In this document: positions 34,836 to 42,376 of the stretch, piece after piece
Position numbering within the stretch: the stretch's first letter is position 1
Layout: the number at the start of each line of letters is the position of its first letter
Source of the DNA: Armatimonadota bacterium
Lineage (GTDB): Bacteria; Armatimonadota; Fimbriimonadia; Fimbriimonadales; GBS-DC
Reading direction: 5' to 3'
DNA length: 49,477 nucleotides
NCBI GenBank assembly: GCA_030550775.1
Contig: JAUQOS010000008.1
Span: 1-49,477 of the forward strand
Notes under the pieces: model-generated
The model's input: the letters and a program-made list of their open reading frames with translations, nothing else
What the model was told of the DNA's origin: nothing
The model's database searches: none
Position numbers and translations under genes: made by a program

Positions 34836-35993
34836 TCAGGGGCGCAGCGCCTCGCCCGTGGCGAGGTCAAACAGGTGTAGGTACTCCAAGTGGAAGCGAA
34901 TGGGCAGCATCTGACCCTCGCAGACCTTCTCGCGTGCGCTCAGCTGAGCGATCAATCGTGCACTATCCAACACCAGATGCACATCGTAGCGGTCGCCGTG
35001 TGGCTCTACCACATCCACGAGGGTAGGCAAAGGCTCCGACAAGAGGGCGTCGGCGGGCGCGGTGCGCTCGGTGTAAAGGTCGTGTGGGCGAATACCCACC
35101 AGCACGGTCTGCCCCATGCGCGAGCGTAGTATCTGCTGGTGGGCGTGCAACAGGGGTACCGTTAGGGTTCCAAGGCGCAGGGCAGGCGCGCCACCGTGTG
35201 CCACCACCTGTGCCTGCAGCAAGTTCATCGGAGGCGCACCGATAAAGGTCGCTACAAAACTGTTGGCGGGCTGGAAATAGACCTCCTCGGGCGTTCCTAC
35301 CTGCTGGAGAACGCCATCTTTCATTACCGCAATGCGCGTGCCAAGAGTCATCGCCTCTTTTTGGTCGTGGGTTACATAAATCGTGGTGATGCCCAATCGC
35401 TCCTGGAGTTTCTTGAGTTCAGCGCGGGTTTGGTCGCGAAGCTTTGCGTCGAGGTTAGAGAGCGGCTCGTCCATCAGGAACACCTTTGGTTGGCGCACGA
35501 TGGCGCGAGCGAGCGCCACGCGCTGGCGTTGACCGCCCGATAACTCTTTCGGTAGGCGATGCAGCAGCCCCTCAATCTCCAGCATGCGGGCAACTTGGCG
35601 CACGCGCTCGTCGATGCGCTGGCGGATGATGCGCGCCTCGCTCCAGTGGGTGAGTTGCCAAAAAACGCTTTTCAACTCGCGCAGGCGCAGCCCGAAGGCG
35701 ATGTTGTCGTACACACGCATGTGGGGGTAAAGCGCGTAGCTTTGGAACACCATCGCGATGTCGCGGTCGCGGGGCGACACATCGTTTACCAATCGCTCGC
35801 CGATGTAGATTTCGCCTTCGGTAGGGTCTTCCAAGCCAGCCAGCATGCGCAGTACGGTGGTCTTACCGCAGCCCGACGGTCCTACAAGCACCATGAACTC
35901 GCCCGGCTGCACACGCAGCGTGAAGCGGTTGACCGCCACTACGCTGCCAAATCGTTTCGTGACCTGCTCAAAGCGCACGCTTTCGGCTTTCAT
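34836..35993 (-). CDS. MalK/UgpC/MsmX-type sugar ABC transporter ATP-binding protein
   Basis: This 385-residue protein has Walker A GPSGCGKTTVLR at about 38-49, the Q-loop VFQSYALYP, signature LSGGQRQRVALARAI, Walker B VFLMDEPLSNLDA and a switch His in VTHDQKEAM. The C-terminal TOBE regulatory region follows (VGIRPHDLYTE). A 30-residue insertion between the Q-loop and the signature (LKSVFWQLTHWSEARIIRQ) is unusual. It probably energises one or more carbohydrate importers whose permeases are elsewhere. It overlaps the upstream hydrolase by four bases. Confidence 0.93.
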   Translation of the reverse strand: MKAESVRFEQVTKRFGSVVAVNRFTLRVQPGEFMVLVGPSGCGKTTVLRMLAGLEDPTEGEIYIGERLVNDVSPRDRDIAMVFQSYALYPHMRVYDNIAFGLRLRELKSVFWQLTHWSEARIIRQRIDERVRQVARMLEIEGLLHRLPKELSGGQRQRVALARAIVRQPKVFLMDEPLSNLDAKLRDQTRAELKKLQERLGITTIYVTHDQKEAMTLGTRIAVMKDGVLQQVGTPEEVYFQPANSFVATFIGAPPMNLLQAQVVAHGGAPALRLGTLTVPLLHAHQQILRSRMGQTVLVGIRPHDLYTERTAPADALLSEPLPTLVDVVEPHGDRYDVHLVLDSARLIAQLSAREKVCEGQMLPIRFHLEYLHLFDLATGEALRP

Positions 35994-36898
35994 GCAAGTC
36001 CTAACTTTTTGCGCCAGTAGCGGGCGTAGCCGAGCGCGATCAGTTCGTAGCCTGCGCCCAAGTCGTAGCTGCTGGGGTTTACATTTTGGGTGCGCATTTC
36101 TTCGTTGCCGTAGTCGCGCAACTGCTGAATGAGTTCGGCATCGGAAACGCCTTGCTCAATAAGCGCGCGCGTAAACTGTGCCCAGTCCAGCAGGCGTGTC
36201 TCCAGCTCGTCCAAGTGGCGTGCCACATCCTCATACAGCCCAAAGTGGGTGAGCGCAAGCTGACGGATGGGCAGGCTGCGCAGTTTGGCAAGGCTTTGTT
36301 GCCACGCCTCCACATCTAGCTCGGGAGGCGGGGTGGGCGGGCGCACATAGGTTGTGCCCGGCATGCGCACGCCCGCGATGTCGCCCGCAAACAAGATGCC
36401 CGTTGCCTCATCCAAGTAGACGTGGTGATGGCGGGCATGCCCAGGGGTGTCGATTGCCAACAGGGTGCGCCCTGCAACAGTGAGACGATCGCCATCGCGC
36501 ACGATTTGCAGTCGCTCCTGAGGCACAGGCACCACCTCGCCCCATAAACGCTCCATCATCTCACCGTAGAGGCGCGACGCGCTGGCAATCAAACGCGAGG
36601 GATCCACCAGATGCGGCGCGCCCACAGGATGCACGTAGGCAGTGGCGTTGGGCAGGCGTTGCAATAGCCAGCCCAGCGCACCTGCGTGGTCTAAGTGGAT
36701 ATGCGTGACAATCAGGTGGCGAACGCGTTGAAGAGGCACACCGCGCGCCTGCACCTCTTGCAGGAGCGTCTCTGCGGTGCTGGTGGGACCCACCTCCACA
36801 AGGGCTGCCTCGTGCCCATCATCCAGCAGGTAGGCAGCGATCGCCAGTGGATAGCCTAAGAAGTTCAAGTCAATCAGCTCAGTGCGCAGGTTGGTCAT
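35990..36898 (-). CDS. Metallo-beta-lactamase-fold hydrolase
   Basis: This roughly 302-residue protein has the metal motif THIHLDHAG near residues 65-73 and downstream GHARHHHVYL and FAGDIAG ligands. The C-terminal helical domain (LALTHFGLYEDVARHLDELETRLLDW) resembles the glyoxalase II-like/SoxH group. The substrate is unknown. ATG 36898 is preferred to the adjacent TTG 36901. It is upstream of, and translationally coupled with, the MalK-type ATPase, although no functional link is evident. Confidence 0.82.
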   Translation of the reverse strand: MTNLRTELIDLNFLGYPLAIAAYLLDDGHEAALVEVGPTSTAETLLQEVQARGVPLQRVRHLIVTHIHLDHAGALGWLLQRLPNATAYVHPVGAPHLVDPSRLIASASRLYGEMMERLWGEVVPVPQERLQIVRDGDRLTVAGRTLLAIDTPGHARHHHVYLDEATGILFAGDIAGVRMPGTTYVRPPTPPPELDVEAWQQSLAKLRSLPIRQLALTHFGLYEDVARHLDELETRLLDWAQFTRALIEQGVSDAELIQQLRDYGNEEMRTQNVNPSSYDLGAGYELIALGYARYWRKKLGLA

Positions 36899-36944
36899 CA
36901 ACTTGTGAGTTCACTCAAAGGGGCTTTTTTTCCTGCTGCGATTG

Positions 36945-36952
36945 GGTATCAT
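36945..36952 (+). promoter_or_regulatory. Possible -10 element GGTATCAT
   Basis: A near-match to the octamer in the gap before the PEP-CTERM gene. If used, the leader would be about 225 bases and would include repeat copy 4 and three hairpins. Confidence 0.35.
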
Positions 36953-36957
36953 AACCG

Positions 36958-37081
36958 AAGTTGCTGCCTACTGGTTTTGAGCAGGCGAGATTCCTCGCCT
37001 TCGGCTCGGAATGACACGCATACTTTTGCCACATGACCTTGCCATTCCGAGCGCAGCGAAGAATCTCATAGGTAGCAGCTT
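36958..37081. repeat. CATTCCGAGC-family long inverted repeat, copy 4
   Basis: This is the cleanest copy. The ends AAGTTGCTGCCTAC and GTAGCAGCTT pair, followed inward by GAGATTCCTCGCCTTCGG and CTCGGAATGACA on the left and GCCATTCCGAGCGCAGCG and AAGAATCTCAT on the right. About 30 bases separate the arms. It lies in the divergent gap between the hydrolase and the PEP-CTERM gene. Confidence 0.8.
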
Positions 37082-37095
37082 GGCAATCCTAATCG

Positions 37096-37182
37096 GCGGA
37101 ACACGGAAGTTCCGCTTAGCGTCTTACTAAGTACTTGTGGTTTCGCCCCCACAAGTGGAAAAAACCGAAGGGAGGAGTTCGG
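37096..37182 (+). promoter_or_regulatory. Three-hairpin leader of the PEP-CTERM gene
   Basis: Stems are GCGGAAC/GTTCCGC (37096-37115), ACTTGTGG/CCACAAGT (37133-37156) and CCGAA/TTCGG (37165-37182). The third has the ribosome-binding site GGGAGGAG exactly in its 8-base loop, immediately before ATG 37183. The arrangement could expose or hide the site. No known riboswitch class was recognised. Confidence 0.45.
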
Positions 37183-38058
37183 ATGCGCGTCTTATGGAGC
37201 TTACTGTTAGTGCTCGGCGCGGCAGGCGTTTCTTTAGCAGCTGAGCCGATGCTGCTGGTGCCGCGCAACAGCTTTATTGTTCGCCCTGTGGCGAGCGCCC
37301 GTGAGTTAGCCCATCAAATCCGCGCGGAGCCAGTCGTGGCGCAGCGGTATGCTCGCCACTTCGGGCGCGATGCGTGGGAGTTTGCAGAGTACGTAGAGAA
37401 AAATCTGCGCTTGTCGCAGTTGCAGCAAGCCCAGACATTCAATGTGTACTACGCGCCGCCCGACAATCGGCTGATGGTGGTGCGCCGTACTTTGCCGAAG
37501 GGCACACCCGTGTTTGTAGACAAGCGCACGGGTAAACCTGTGCTGAAGGCGAACTGCGGTAACCCGCTGACGCCTGCGGTGAGCCTGCCGCAAACACAGG
37601 CGCAGGCTGTGCCAACGCCCACCGTGGTGGCGCAAGTGCCCCCTATGATGAGCGAGCGCCCCACGGAAGCGGAGATGCCGATGGTAGAAGTGGTGGAAAT
37701 CGCTGAGGTGCCGATTGAGGAAGCCGTAGCCGCCGATGTGCTGCCAGTGGAGATGCTGGTGGAAACCTTGCCTGAAAGCGCGCCTGAGCCAGAGGCGGTT
37801 GTCACGCCTATTGCTTCGCCGGCGACGCCCGAGCTTCCCCCGCTGATTTCGCGCGGCCCAAACCTGTTGCCGTTCTTGCCCCTGCTGACACTGCTAACAC
37901 CACGCAGCGGTGGCGACTACGAGCCGATTCCGGAGCCGAGCAGCCTGTTGGTACTGGGGTCAGGGTTGGGGTTGCTTTATCCGCTAGCGCGCAGGGCGTT
38001 CAAGCGTTCCCAAAACTCCAGCCAGCGCACCGGCGATTCCAATACGCTTTCGGCATAG
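37183..38058 (+). CDS. PEP-CTERM sorting-domain protein
   Basis: This 291-residue exported protein has a signal peptide (MRVLWSLLLVLGAAGVSLA). The central region is low complexity, rich in Pro, Val, Glu and Thr. The C-terminal sorting signal is IPEPSSLLVLGSGLGLLYPLARRAFKR, that is PEP motif, hydrophobic helix and basic cluster. Exosortase systems cleave at PEP and link proteins to the envelope or EPS (established for the family). A 16-residue tail follows the basic cluster, encoded in the 82 bases that overlap recO in antisense. ATG 37183 is chosen for its GGGAGGAG site. Confidence 0.85.
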   Translation: MRVLWSLLLVLGAAGVSLAAEPMLLVPRNSFIVRPVASARELAHQIRAEPVVAQRYARHFGRDAWEFAEYVEKNLRLSQLQQAQTFNVYYAPPDNRLMVVRRTLPKGTPVFVDKRTGKPVLKANCGNPLTPAVSLPQTQAQAVPTPTVVAQVPPMMSERPTEAEMPMVEVVEIAEVPIEEAVAADVLPVEMLVETLPESAPEPEAVVTPIASPATPELPPLISRGPNLLPFLPLLTLLTPRSGGDYEPIPEPSSLLVLGSGLGLLYPLARRAFKRSQNSSQRTGDSNTLSA

Positions 38059-38732
38059 TGCAGCGCAGCGCGGACGAGGCTCTGCGCGTCTTCGGGGCGG
38101 GCTGTTGTCATCGGCTCGCCCCGCACCATTTGTTGGAGCACACGCATCGCTGCCGCCGATAGAGCCACCCCCTCACGCCCCTGCCCACAGCGCGCACACA
38201 AAAACACGCCCTCCGCGGGCACAAGCAACGCCTTCTCCTGTTGCTCGCTCAGCATTGCACCACACTGCCCACAGCGCTCCGTGTCGGGGCAATAGCCCAG
38301 CAAGGCAAGCCAACGCCACAACGCCCACGCAGCAATCAGCTCAGGCATCTGCGCGGTCTCCAACGCCGTCAGCGCCGTTTGCAACACCTGATACACCTCC
38401 GGTTCAGCGTGCTCGTCAGGCAGCCAGCGGTCAAGCGTCTCACACAGGGCAAGCGCGAGGCTCAGTCGCTCCAGCTCGGTGCGTTGGGGCACATAGCTGT
38501 AAACCAAGTGCGGTTGCGCCAACAACTTTTGCGCCCGCCCCTCAATCACACGCGTGCGGATACGGTTCAGCGGTTCGGTGAGCATGCCCATCTTGCTGGT
38601 GGGCTTGCGGGCACCCCGCACCCGCACACGCAGCTTGCCATACTCGGGCGTAAGGAGGCTTACCCACTTGTCATACTCACCGGCGTACCAGCGTCGCAGC
38701 ACAATGCCTTCGGTCAGCACCTCGCGCGCCAT
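37977..38732 (-). CDS. recO: DNA repair protein RecO
   Basis: This 251-residue protein has the N-terminal OB fold (TEGIVLRRWYAGEYDKWVSLLTPEYGKLRVRVRGARKPTSK), a helical middle, and the zinc motif CGQCG...CARCG. RecO anneals DNA and loads RecA with RecR. ATG 38732 is chosen: the family N-terminus begins there and a promoter octamer lies nine bases upstream. A longer in-frame start would run antisense through the SQR leader. Its 3' end overlaps the PEP-CTERM gene by 82 bases. Confidence 0.93.
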   Translation of the reverse strand: MAREVLTEGIVLRRWYAGEYDKWVSLLTPEYGKLRVRVRGARKPTSKMGMLTEPLNRIRTRVIEGRAQKLLAQPHLVYSYVPQRTELERLSLALALCETLDRWLPDEHAEPEVYQVLQTALTALETAQMPELIAAWALWRWLALLGYCPDTERCGQCGAMLSEQQEKALLVPAEGVFLCARCGQGREGVALSAAAMRVLQQMVRGEPMTTARPEDAQSLVRAALHYAESVLESPVRWLEFWERLNALRASG

Positions 38733-38741
38733 CAAGACCAA

Positions 38742-38749
38742 ATTGTACC
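38742..38749 (-). promoter_or_regulatory. Putative -10 element GGTACAAT for recO
   Basis: On the minus strand, nine bases before the recO ATG, predicting a leader of about three bases. Confidence 0.6.
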
Positions 38750-38855
38750 GTCGTGCCTTTCCCGTACAAAAAGGGCGAAATTCCGCGAAAATCCCCCGAA
38801 TCGATGAATCCTTTTTCCACTTTCCTGCCTCCAAAGCCCATGGAGGTATCCGACG

Positions 38856-40112
38856 ATGCAAACCTACGCGGAGGTGGGCGTTGCGCCAGTCAGTGCGCGC
38901 GAGACCGTTCGACATCGCGTTGTAATTATCGGCGGCGGCACAGGCGGGATTGCTGTGGCTGCCCAGCTAACACGCAAAGGCGTACACGATGTGGCTATCA
39001 TTGAACCATCGTCCAAACACTACTATCAGCCCTTGTGGACCCTGGTTGGCGCAGGCGTTGCCAAAGCGGAACAGAGCGTGCGCGACGAGGCGCGCTTCAT
39101 TCCTAAAGGCGTACGCTGGATCCAAGACCACGCTGTTGAGATTGACCCTGAAAAACAACTTGTCTGCACCCGTAGCGGCACGCGCGTGCAGTATGACTTT
39201 TTGGTAGTGGCCCCGGGCGTCGTGTCGGAGTGGAGCAAGATTCAGGGTGCGGAAGAATCGCTTGGCAAAAACGGGATCAGCACTAACTACAGCTACGAAC
39301 TCGCCCCGAAAACTTGGGAGTTCATCCAGCAAACCAAAGAGGGCGTGGCACTTTTCACAATGCCCAACACGGCTGAACCGGGCTACACCATCAAGTGTGG
39401 CGGTGCCCCGCAAAAGATTGCCTACATGGCTGCAGACTACTTCCGCATCCACAATCGCCCCGTGAAGGTGATTTATGCAACTGCGGGCGGCGTGATGTTT
39501 GCCGTACCCGAGTTCTGTCAGGTGTTGGAGGGCATCTGCGAGCGCTATCACATCGAGGTGCTAACTAAGCACGAGCTGGTAGCGGTAGACCCCATCCGCA
39601 AAGTGGCGACCTTCGCCCTCAAGGATAAACCGGGCGAGACCCGCGAAATCCAGTTTGATATGCTCCACATCGGCCCGCCGCAGCGCGCGCCGCAGTTTGT
39701 GCGCGAGTCGCCAATCGCCCACCAAGAGGGTCAGATGATTGGCTTTGTAAATGTAGACATCCATACCCTGCAGAACCCGAACTATCCGAATGTATTCGCG
39801 TTGGGCGATGCCGCAGGTTTGCCCACCTCGCGCACAGGCGCTGCCGTGCGTAAGCAAGCCCCTGTGTTGGTGAACAACCTACTGCGCGTGATGAACGGCA
39901 AAGAGCCCAACAAACGCTACGACGGCTACACCGCCTGCCCCATCGTGACAGGCTACGGGCGTTTGGTACTGGCAGAGTTTGACTATAGCAACAAACCCAC
40001 GCCCAGCATTCCGTTCATCAACACCTGCAAGGAGCGGTTTGATATGTGGCTGCTCAAGAGGTACGGGCTGCCATGGATGTATTGGAACCTCATGCTGCGT
40101 GGGCTCGCTTAG
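38856..40112 (+). CDS. sqr: Sulfide:quinone oxidoreductase (type II-like)
   Basis: This 418-residue flavoprotein oxidises sulfide and passes electrons to quinone at the membrane. An FAD motif VVIIGGGTGGIAVAAQL starts near residue 22. The two redox cysteines C181 (TIKCGGAPQKI) and C361 (DGYTACPIVTGYGRLVLAEFDY) are in the expected contexts, and GD at 317-318 binds flavin. The third cysteine of type I enzymes is not in its usual place, which supports type II. The SD GGAGGT lies eight bases upstream. It heads a sulfide-oxidation cassette. Confidence 0.93.
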   Translation: MQTYAEVGVAPVSARETVRHRVVIIGGGTGGIAVAAQLTRKGVHDVAIIEPSSKHYYQPLWTLVGAGVAKAEQSVRDEARFIPKGVRWIQDHAVEIDPEKQLVCTRSGTRVQYDFLVVAPGVVSEWSKIQGAEESLGKNGISTNYSYELAPKTWEFIQQTKEGVALFTMPNTAEPGYTIKCGGAPQKIAYMAADYFRIHNRPVKVIYATAGGVMFAVPEFCQVLEGICERYHIEVLTKHELVAVDPIRKVATFALKDKPGETREIQFDMLHIGPPQRAPQFVRESPIAHQEGQMIGFVNVDIHTLQNPNYPNVFALGDAAGLPTSRTGAAVRKQAPVLVNNLLRVMNGKEPNKRYDGYTACPIVTGYGRLVLAEFDYSNKPTPSIPFINTCKERFDMWLLKRYGLPWMYWNLMLRGLA

Positions 40113-40121
40113 ACAAAGCGG

Positions 40122-40151
40122 TCGGGCACGGATAGAAAACTCCGTGCCCGA
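40122..40151 (+). terminator. Strong hairpin between SQR and the DUF3365 gene
   Basis: An 11-bp perfect stem TCGGGCACGGA (40122-40132) / TCCGTGCCCGA (40141-40151) has an 8-base loop. It lacks a T-tract. It may partially terminate, or stabilise the SQR transcript 3' end, setting a different dosage for the downstream genes. Confidence 0.45.
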
Positions 40152-40219
40152 AACCTCTCTGCATACCCAGTTGTTGGGGTGCGGAAGCTGCGCCTCAGGA
40201 AGTAGTTGGTGAAACGGTG

Positions 40220-40810
40220 ATGAGAGCAATGCAACGCATCGGGCTTTTCATAAGCACGTTAGGTGTGCTGGTGGGACTGAGCGTTGGACAGAGTGCGCCT
40301 GACGGGGAGTTGATGGCGCGTGCTCGCGCTGCTACCGACGCGCTGTTCGCACGCTTGTTGCAACGCCTCAATCAAGAATACCAAGCGGGCGGTGCGGAAC
40401 GAGGCGTTCAGGTCTGCTCGCAAATCGCGCAATCGCTCACACGCGAAATTGCTGCCGAACATCGCGTATCCATGCGCCGTGTGTCGCTCAAGAACCGCAA
40501 TCCCCGCAACGCGCCCGATGCATGGGAGCGCCAAGTGCTCCAACGCTGGGAGCGCGACCTCAAGGCGGGTAGACCAATCGGCGAAGTTGCAACTTGGCGC
40601 ATAGAAAATGGGCGGCGCGTGTATCGCTACATGCGCCCTATCAAGATCGCCATGCCACTTTGCTTGGAATGCCACGGCACCCAAATCAAGCCTGAAGTGC
40701 GACGCCTCCTCCGCGAACGCTACCCCAACGATAAAGCTACGGGCTACAAACAAGGCGACCTGCGCGGCGCCTTTTCAGTCACAATCATACCAACGGAGGT
40801 GAAACGATGA
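40220..40810 (+). CDS. DUF3365 (Tll0287-like) exported heme-binding protein
   Basis: This roughly 196-residue protein has a signal peptide (MQRIGLFISTLGVLVGLSVGQ) and one c-type heme motif CLECHG near residue 145. DUF3365 hallmarks are CSQIAQSLTREIAAEHRVSMRRVSLKNRNPRNAPDAWE and PIKIAMPLCLECHG. Relatives are c-heme periplasmic domains found alone or in sensors. Its position between SQR and persulfide dioxygenase suggests electron transfer or sulfur sensing (inference). ATG 40220 is chosen; 40229 would still keep the signal. Its stop overlaps the next gene by four bases. Confidence 0.85.
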   Translation: MRAMQRIGLFISTLGVLVGLSVGQSAPDGELMARARAATDALFARLLQRLNQEYQAGGAERGVQVCSQIAQSLTREIAAEHRVSMRRVSLKNRNPRNAPDAWERQVLQRWERDLKAGRPIGEVATWRIENGRRVYRYMRPIKIAMPLCLECHGTQIKPEVRRLLRERYPNDKATGYKQGDLRGAFSVTIIPTEVKR

Positions 40811-42231
40811 TTTTCCGCCAAATCTATGAGGATGGATTGGCACAGGCATCCTATTTCTTCGGCTGCCCCGCAACGGGCGAAGCGATGGTAATCGACCCGC
40901 GACGCGACATTGATGTGTATCTGCAACTGGCACAACAGCACAAGCTCAAAATCGTGGCGGTGGGCGAAACCCATATCCACGCTGACTTCCTGTCGGGCGC
41001 GCGTGAGCTGGCACACGCCACCGGCGCGACCCTCTACCTCTCCGACGAGGGCGACGAGAACTGGAAATACAAAGGATTGGAAGGCTTCAACTACCGCCTC
41101 GTCAAAGACGGCGATGAGTGGTTCGTGGGCAACATTCGCGTGCGTGCCGTCCACACGCCGGGCCACACGCCCGAGCACATTACCTTCCTGCTATTTGACG
41201 GCAAGGAAGAGACCGACCCGATGATCGCCATCACAGGCGACTTTATGTTTGTAGGCGACTTAGGACGCTCCGACCTGCTGGAAGAAGCGGCGGGCATAAG
41301 GGGCACGGCGGAACCTGGCGCACGACGCCTCTATCAGAGTCTCGTGAAGTTTATTGAAAACCCCGACTACCTGCAGATTTGGCCTGGGCATGGGGCTGGC
41401 TCTGCATGTGGCAAGGCGTTGGGCGCACTGCCTGCATCCACACTGGGCTACGAGCGTCGCCACGCATGGTGGGCACGCGATATCGAAGCCCGCGATGAAG
41501 AAGCGTTCGTAAAAGACCTGCTGGCAGACCAGCCTGAGGCGCCCGCCTACTTCGCAATGATGAAGCGCCTCAACCGCGACGGTATGCCCATCTTGGGCAA
41601 GTTGCCTCAGCCGCCGCTGCTCAGCCCTGAAGCCTTCAAGAAGGCGATAGAGGAGGGCGCTATCTTGATCGACACGCGCGACAAGTTCGCCTTCGCCGGT
41701 GGGCATATACCAGGCGCCATCAACATCCCCGCTGGGAAGAACTTCTCCACTTGGGCTGGCTGGCTGCTGCCCTATGACAAGCCCCTCATCTTGCTGGCAC
41801 CTGCGGAGCAGGTAGAGACCCTCGTGCGCCAGCTAATCCGCATTGGGCTGGACAACATCATCGGCTACATTCCGACGCTGGAAGGCTACGCACCCAGCGA
41901 GCTGGAGACGGTGCCCCAAATCACTGCCGAAGAAGCGCATCGTATGTGGCAATCGGGAGAGGCGGTGATCTTGGATGTGCGCAGCGCCTCCGAGTACTAC
42001 AACGAGGGGCACATCCCCAACGCACTCCACATCCACGCAGGGCGCGTAATCCAGCGCGCGCACGAAATCCCCACCGACAAGCCTGTGATTGTGCACTGCT
42101 ATGCAGGCGACCGCTCCAGCACCGCCATTAGCGCTCTGCGCGCGATGGGCTTCAAGAACCTGTACAACCTCACGGGCGGCGTTGTCGCCTGGCAAGAAAA
42201 AGGCTTCCCTCTCACAACGCAGCGCAACTGA
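40807..42231 (+). CDS. Persulfide dioxygenase with two rhodanese domains
   Basis: This 474-residue protein has a metallo-beta-lactamase domain with H56-x-H58-x-D60 (ETHIHADF), HTPGHTPEH, TGDFMFVGDLGR and WPGHGAGSACG, as in ETHE1-type persulfide dioxygenases. Two rhodanese domains follow. The first (near 270-365) has LLAPAE where the active cysteine should be, so it looks inactive. The second has C431 in IVHCYAGDRSS and looks active. It likely oxidises glutathione or other persulfide made by SQR to sulfite. A GGAGGTG site precedes the ATG. Confidence 0.92.
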   Translation: MIFRQIYEDGLAQASYFFGCPATGEAMVIDPRRDIDVYLQLAQQHKLKIVAVGETHIHADFLSGARELAHATGATLYLSDEGDENWKYKGLEGFNYRLVKDGDEWFVGNIRVRAVHTPGHTPEHITFLLFDGKEETDPMIAITGDFMFVGDLGRSDLLEEAAGIRGTAEPGARRLYQSLVKFIENPDYLQIWPGHGAGSACGKALGALPASTLGYERRHAWWARDIEARDEEAFVKDLLADQPEAPAYFAMMKRLNRDGMPILGKLPQPPLLSPEAFKKAIEEGAILIDTRDKFAFAGGHIPGAINIPAGKNFSTWAGWLLPYDKPLILLAPAEQVETLVRQLIRIGLDNIIGYIPTLEGYAPSELETVPQITAEEAHRMWQSGEAVILDVRSASEYYNEGHIPNALHIHAGRVIQRAHEIPTDKPVIVHCYAGDRSSTAISALRAMGFKNLYNLTGGVVAWQEKGFPLTTQRN

Positions 42232-42252
42232 AGCGACCTTCCTTCCACCTCC

Positions 42253-42287
42253 CGCAGGGCGGGCATGCGCCCCCCTGCGTTTTTTTT
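42253..42287 (+). terminator. Rho-independent terminator after the sulfide cassette
   Basis: A 7-bp stem CGCAGGG (42253-42259) / CCCTGCG (42273-42279), extended inward by GGGC/GCCC, is followed by eight T (42280-42287). It is the clearest intrinsic terminator in the window. Confidence 0.85.
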
Positions 42288-42376
42288 GACACGGTTGCGA
42301 TGTGCCCCGCTGAGCACCCCCACAGCGTACATCCACTCGGTAGGACGCAACGCCTGTACGCGAAACCTGAATCTTT

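Noticed and set aside
36925-36935. T-tract at 36925-36931 as an intrinsic terminator
   Set aside because: No stable stem precedes it on the forward strand, and it lies in a divergent gap where no forward gene ends.
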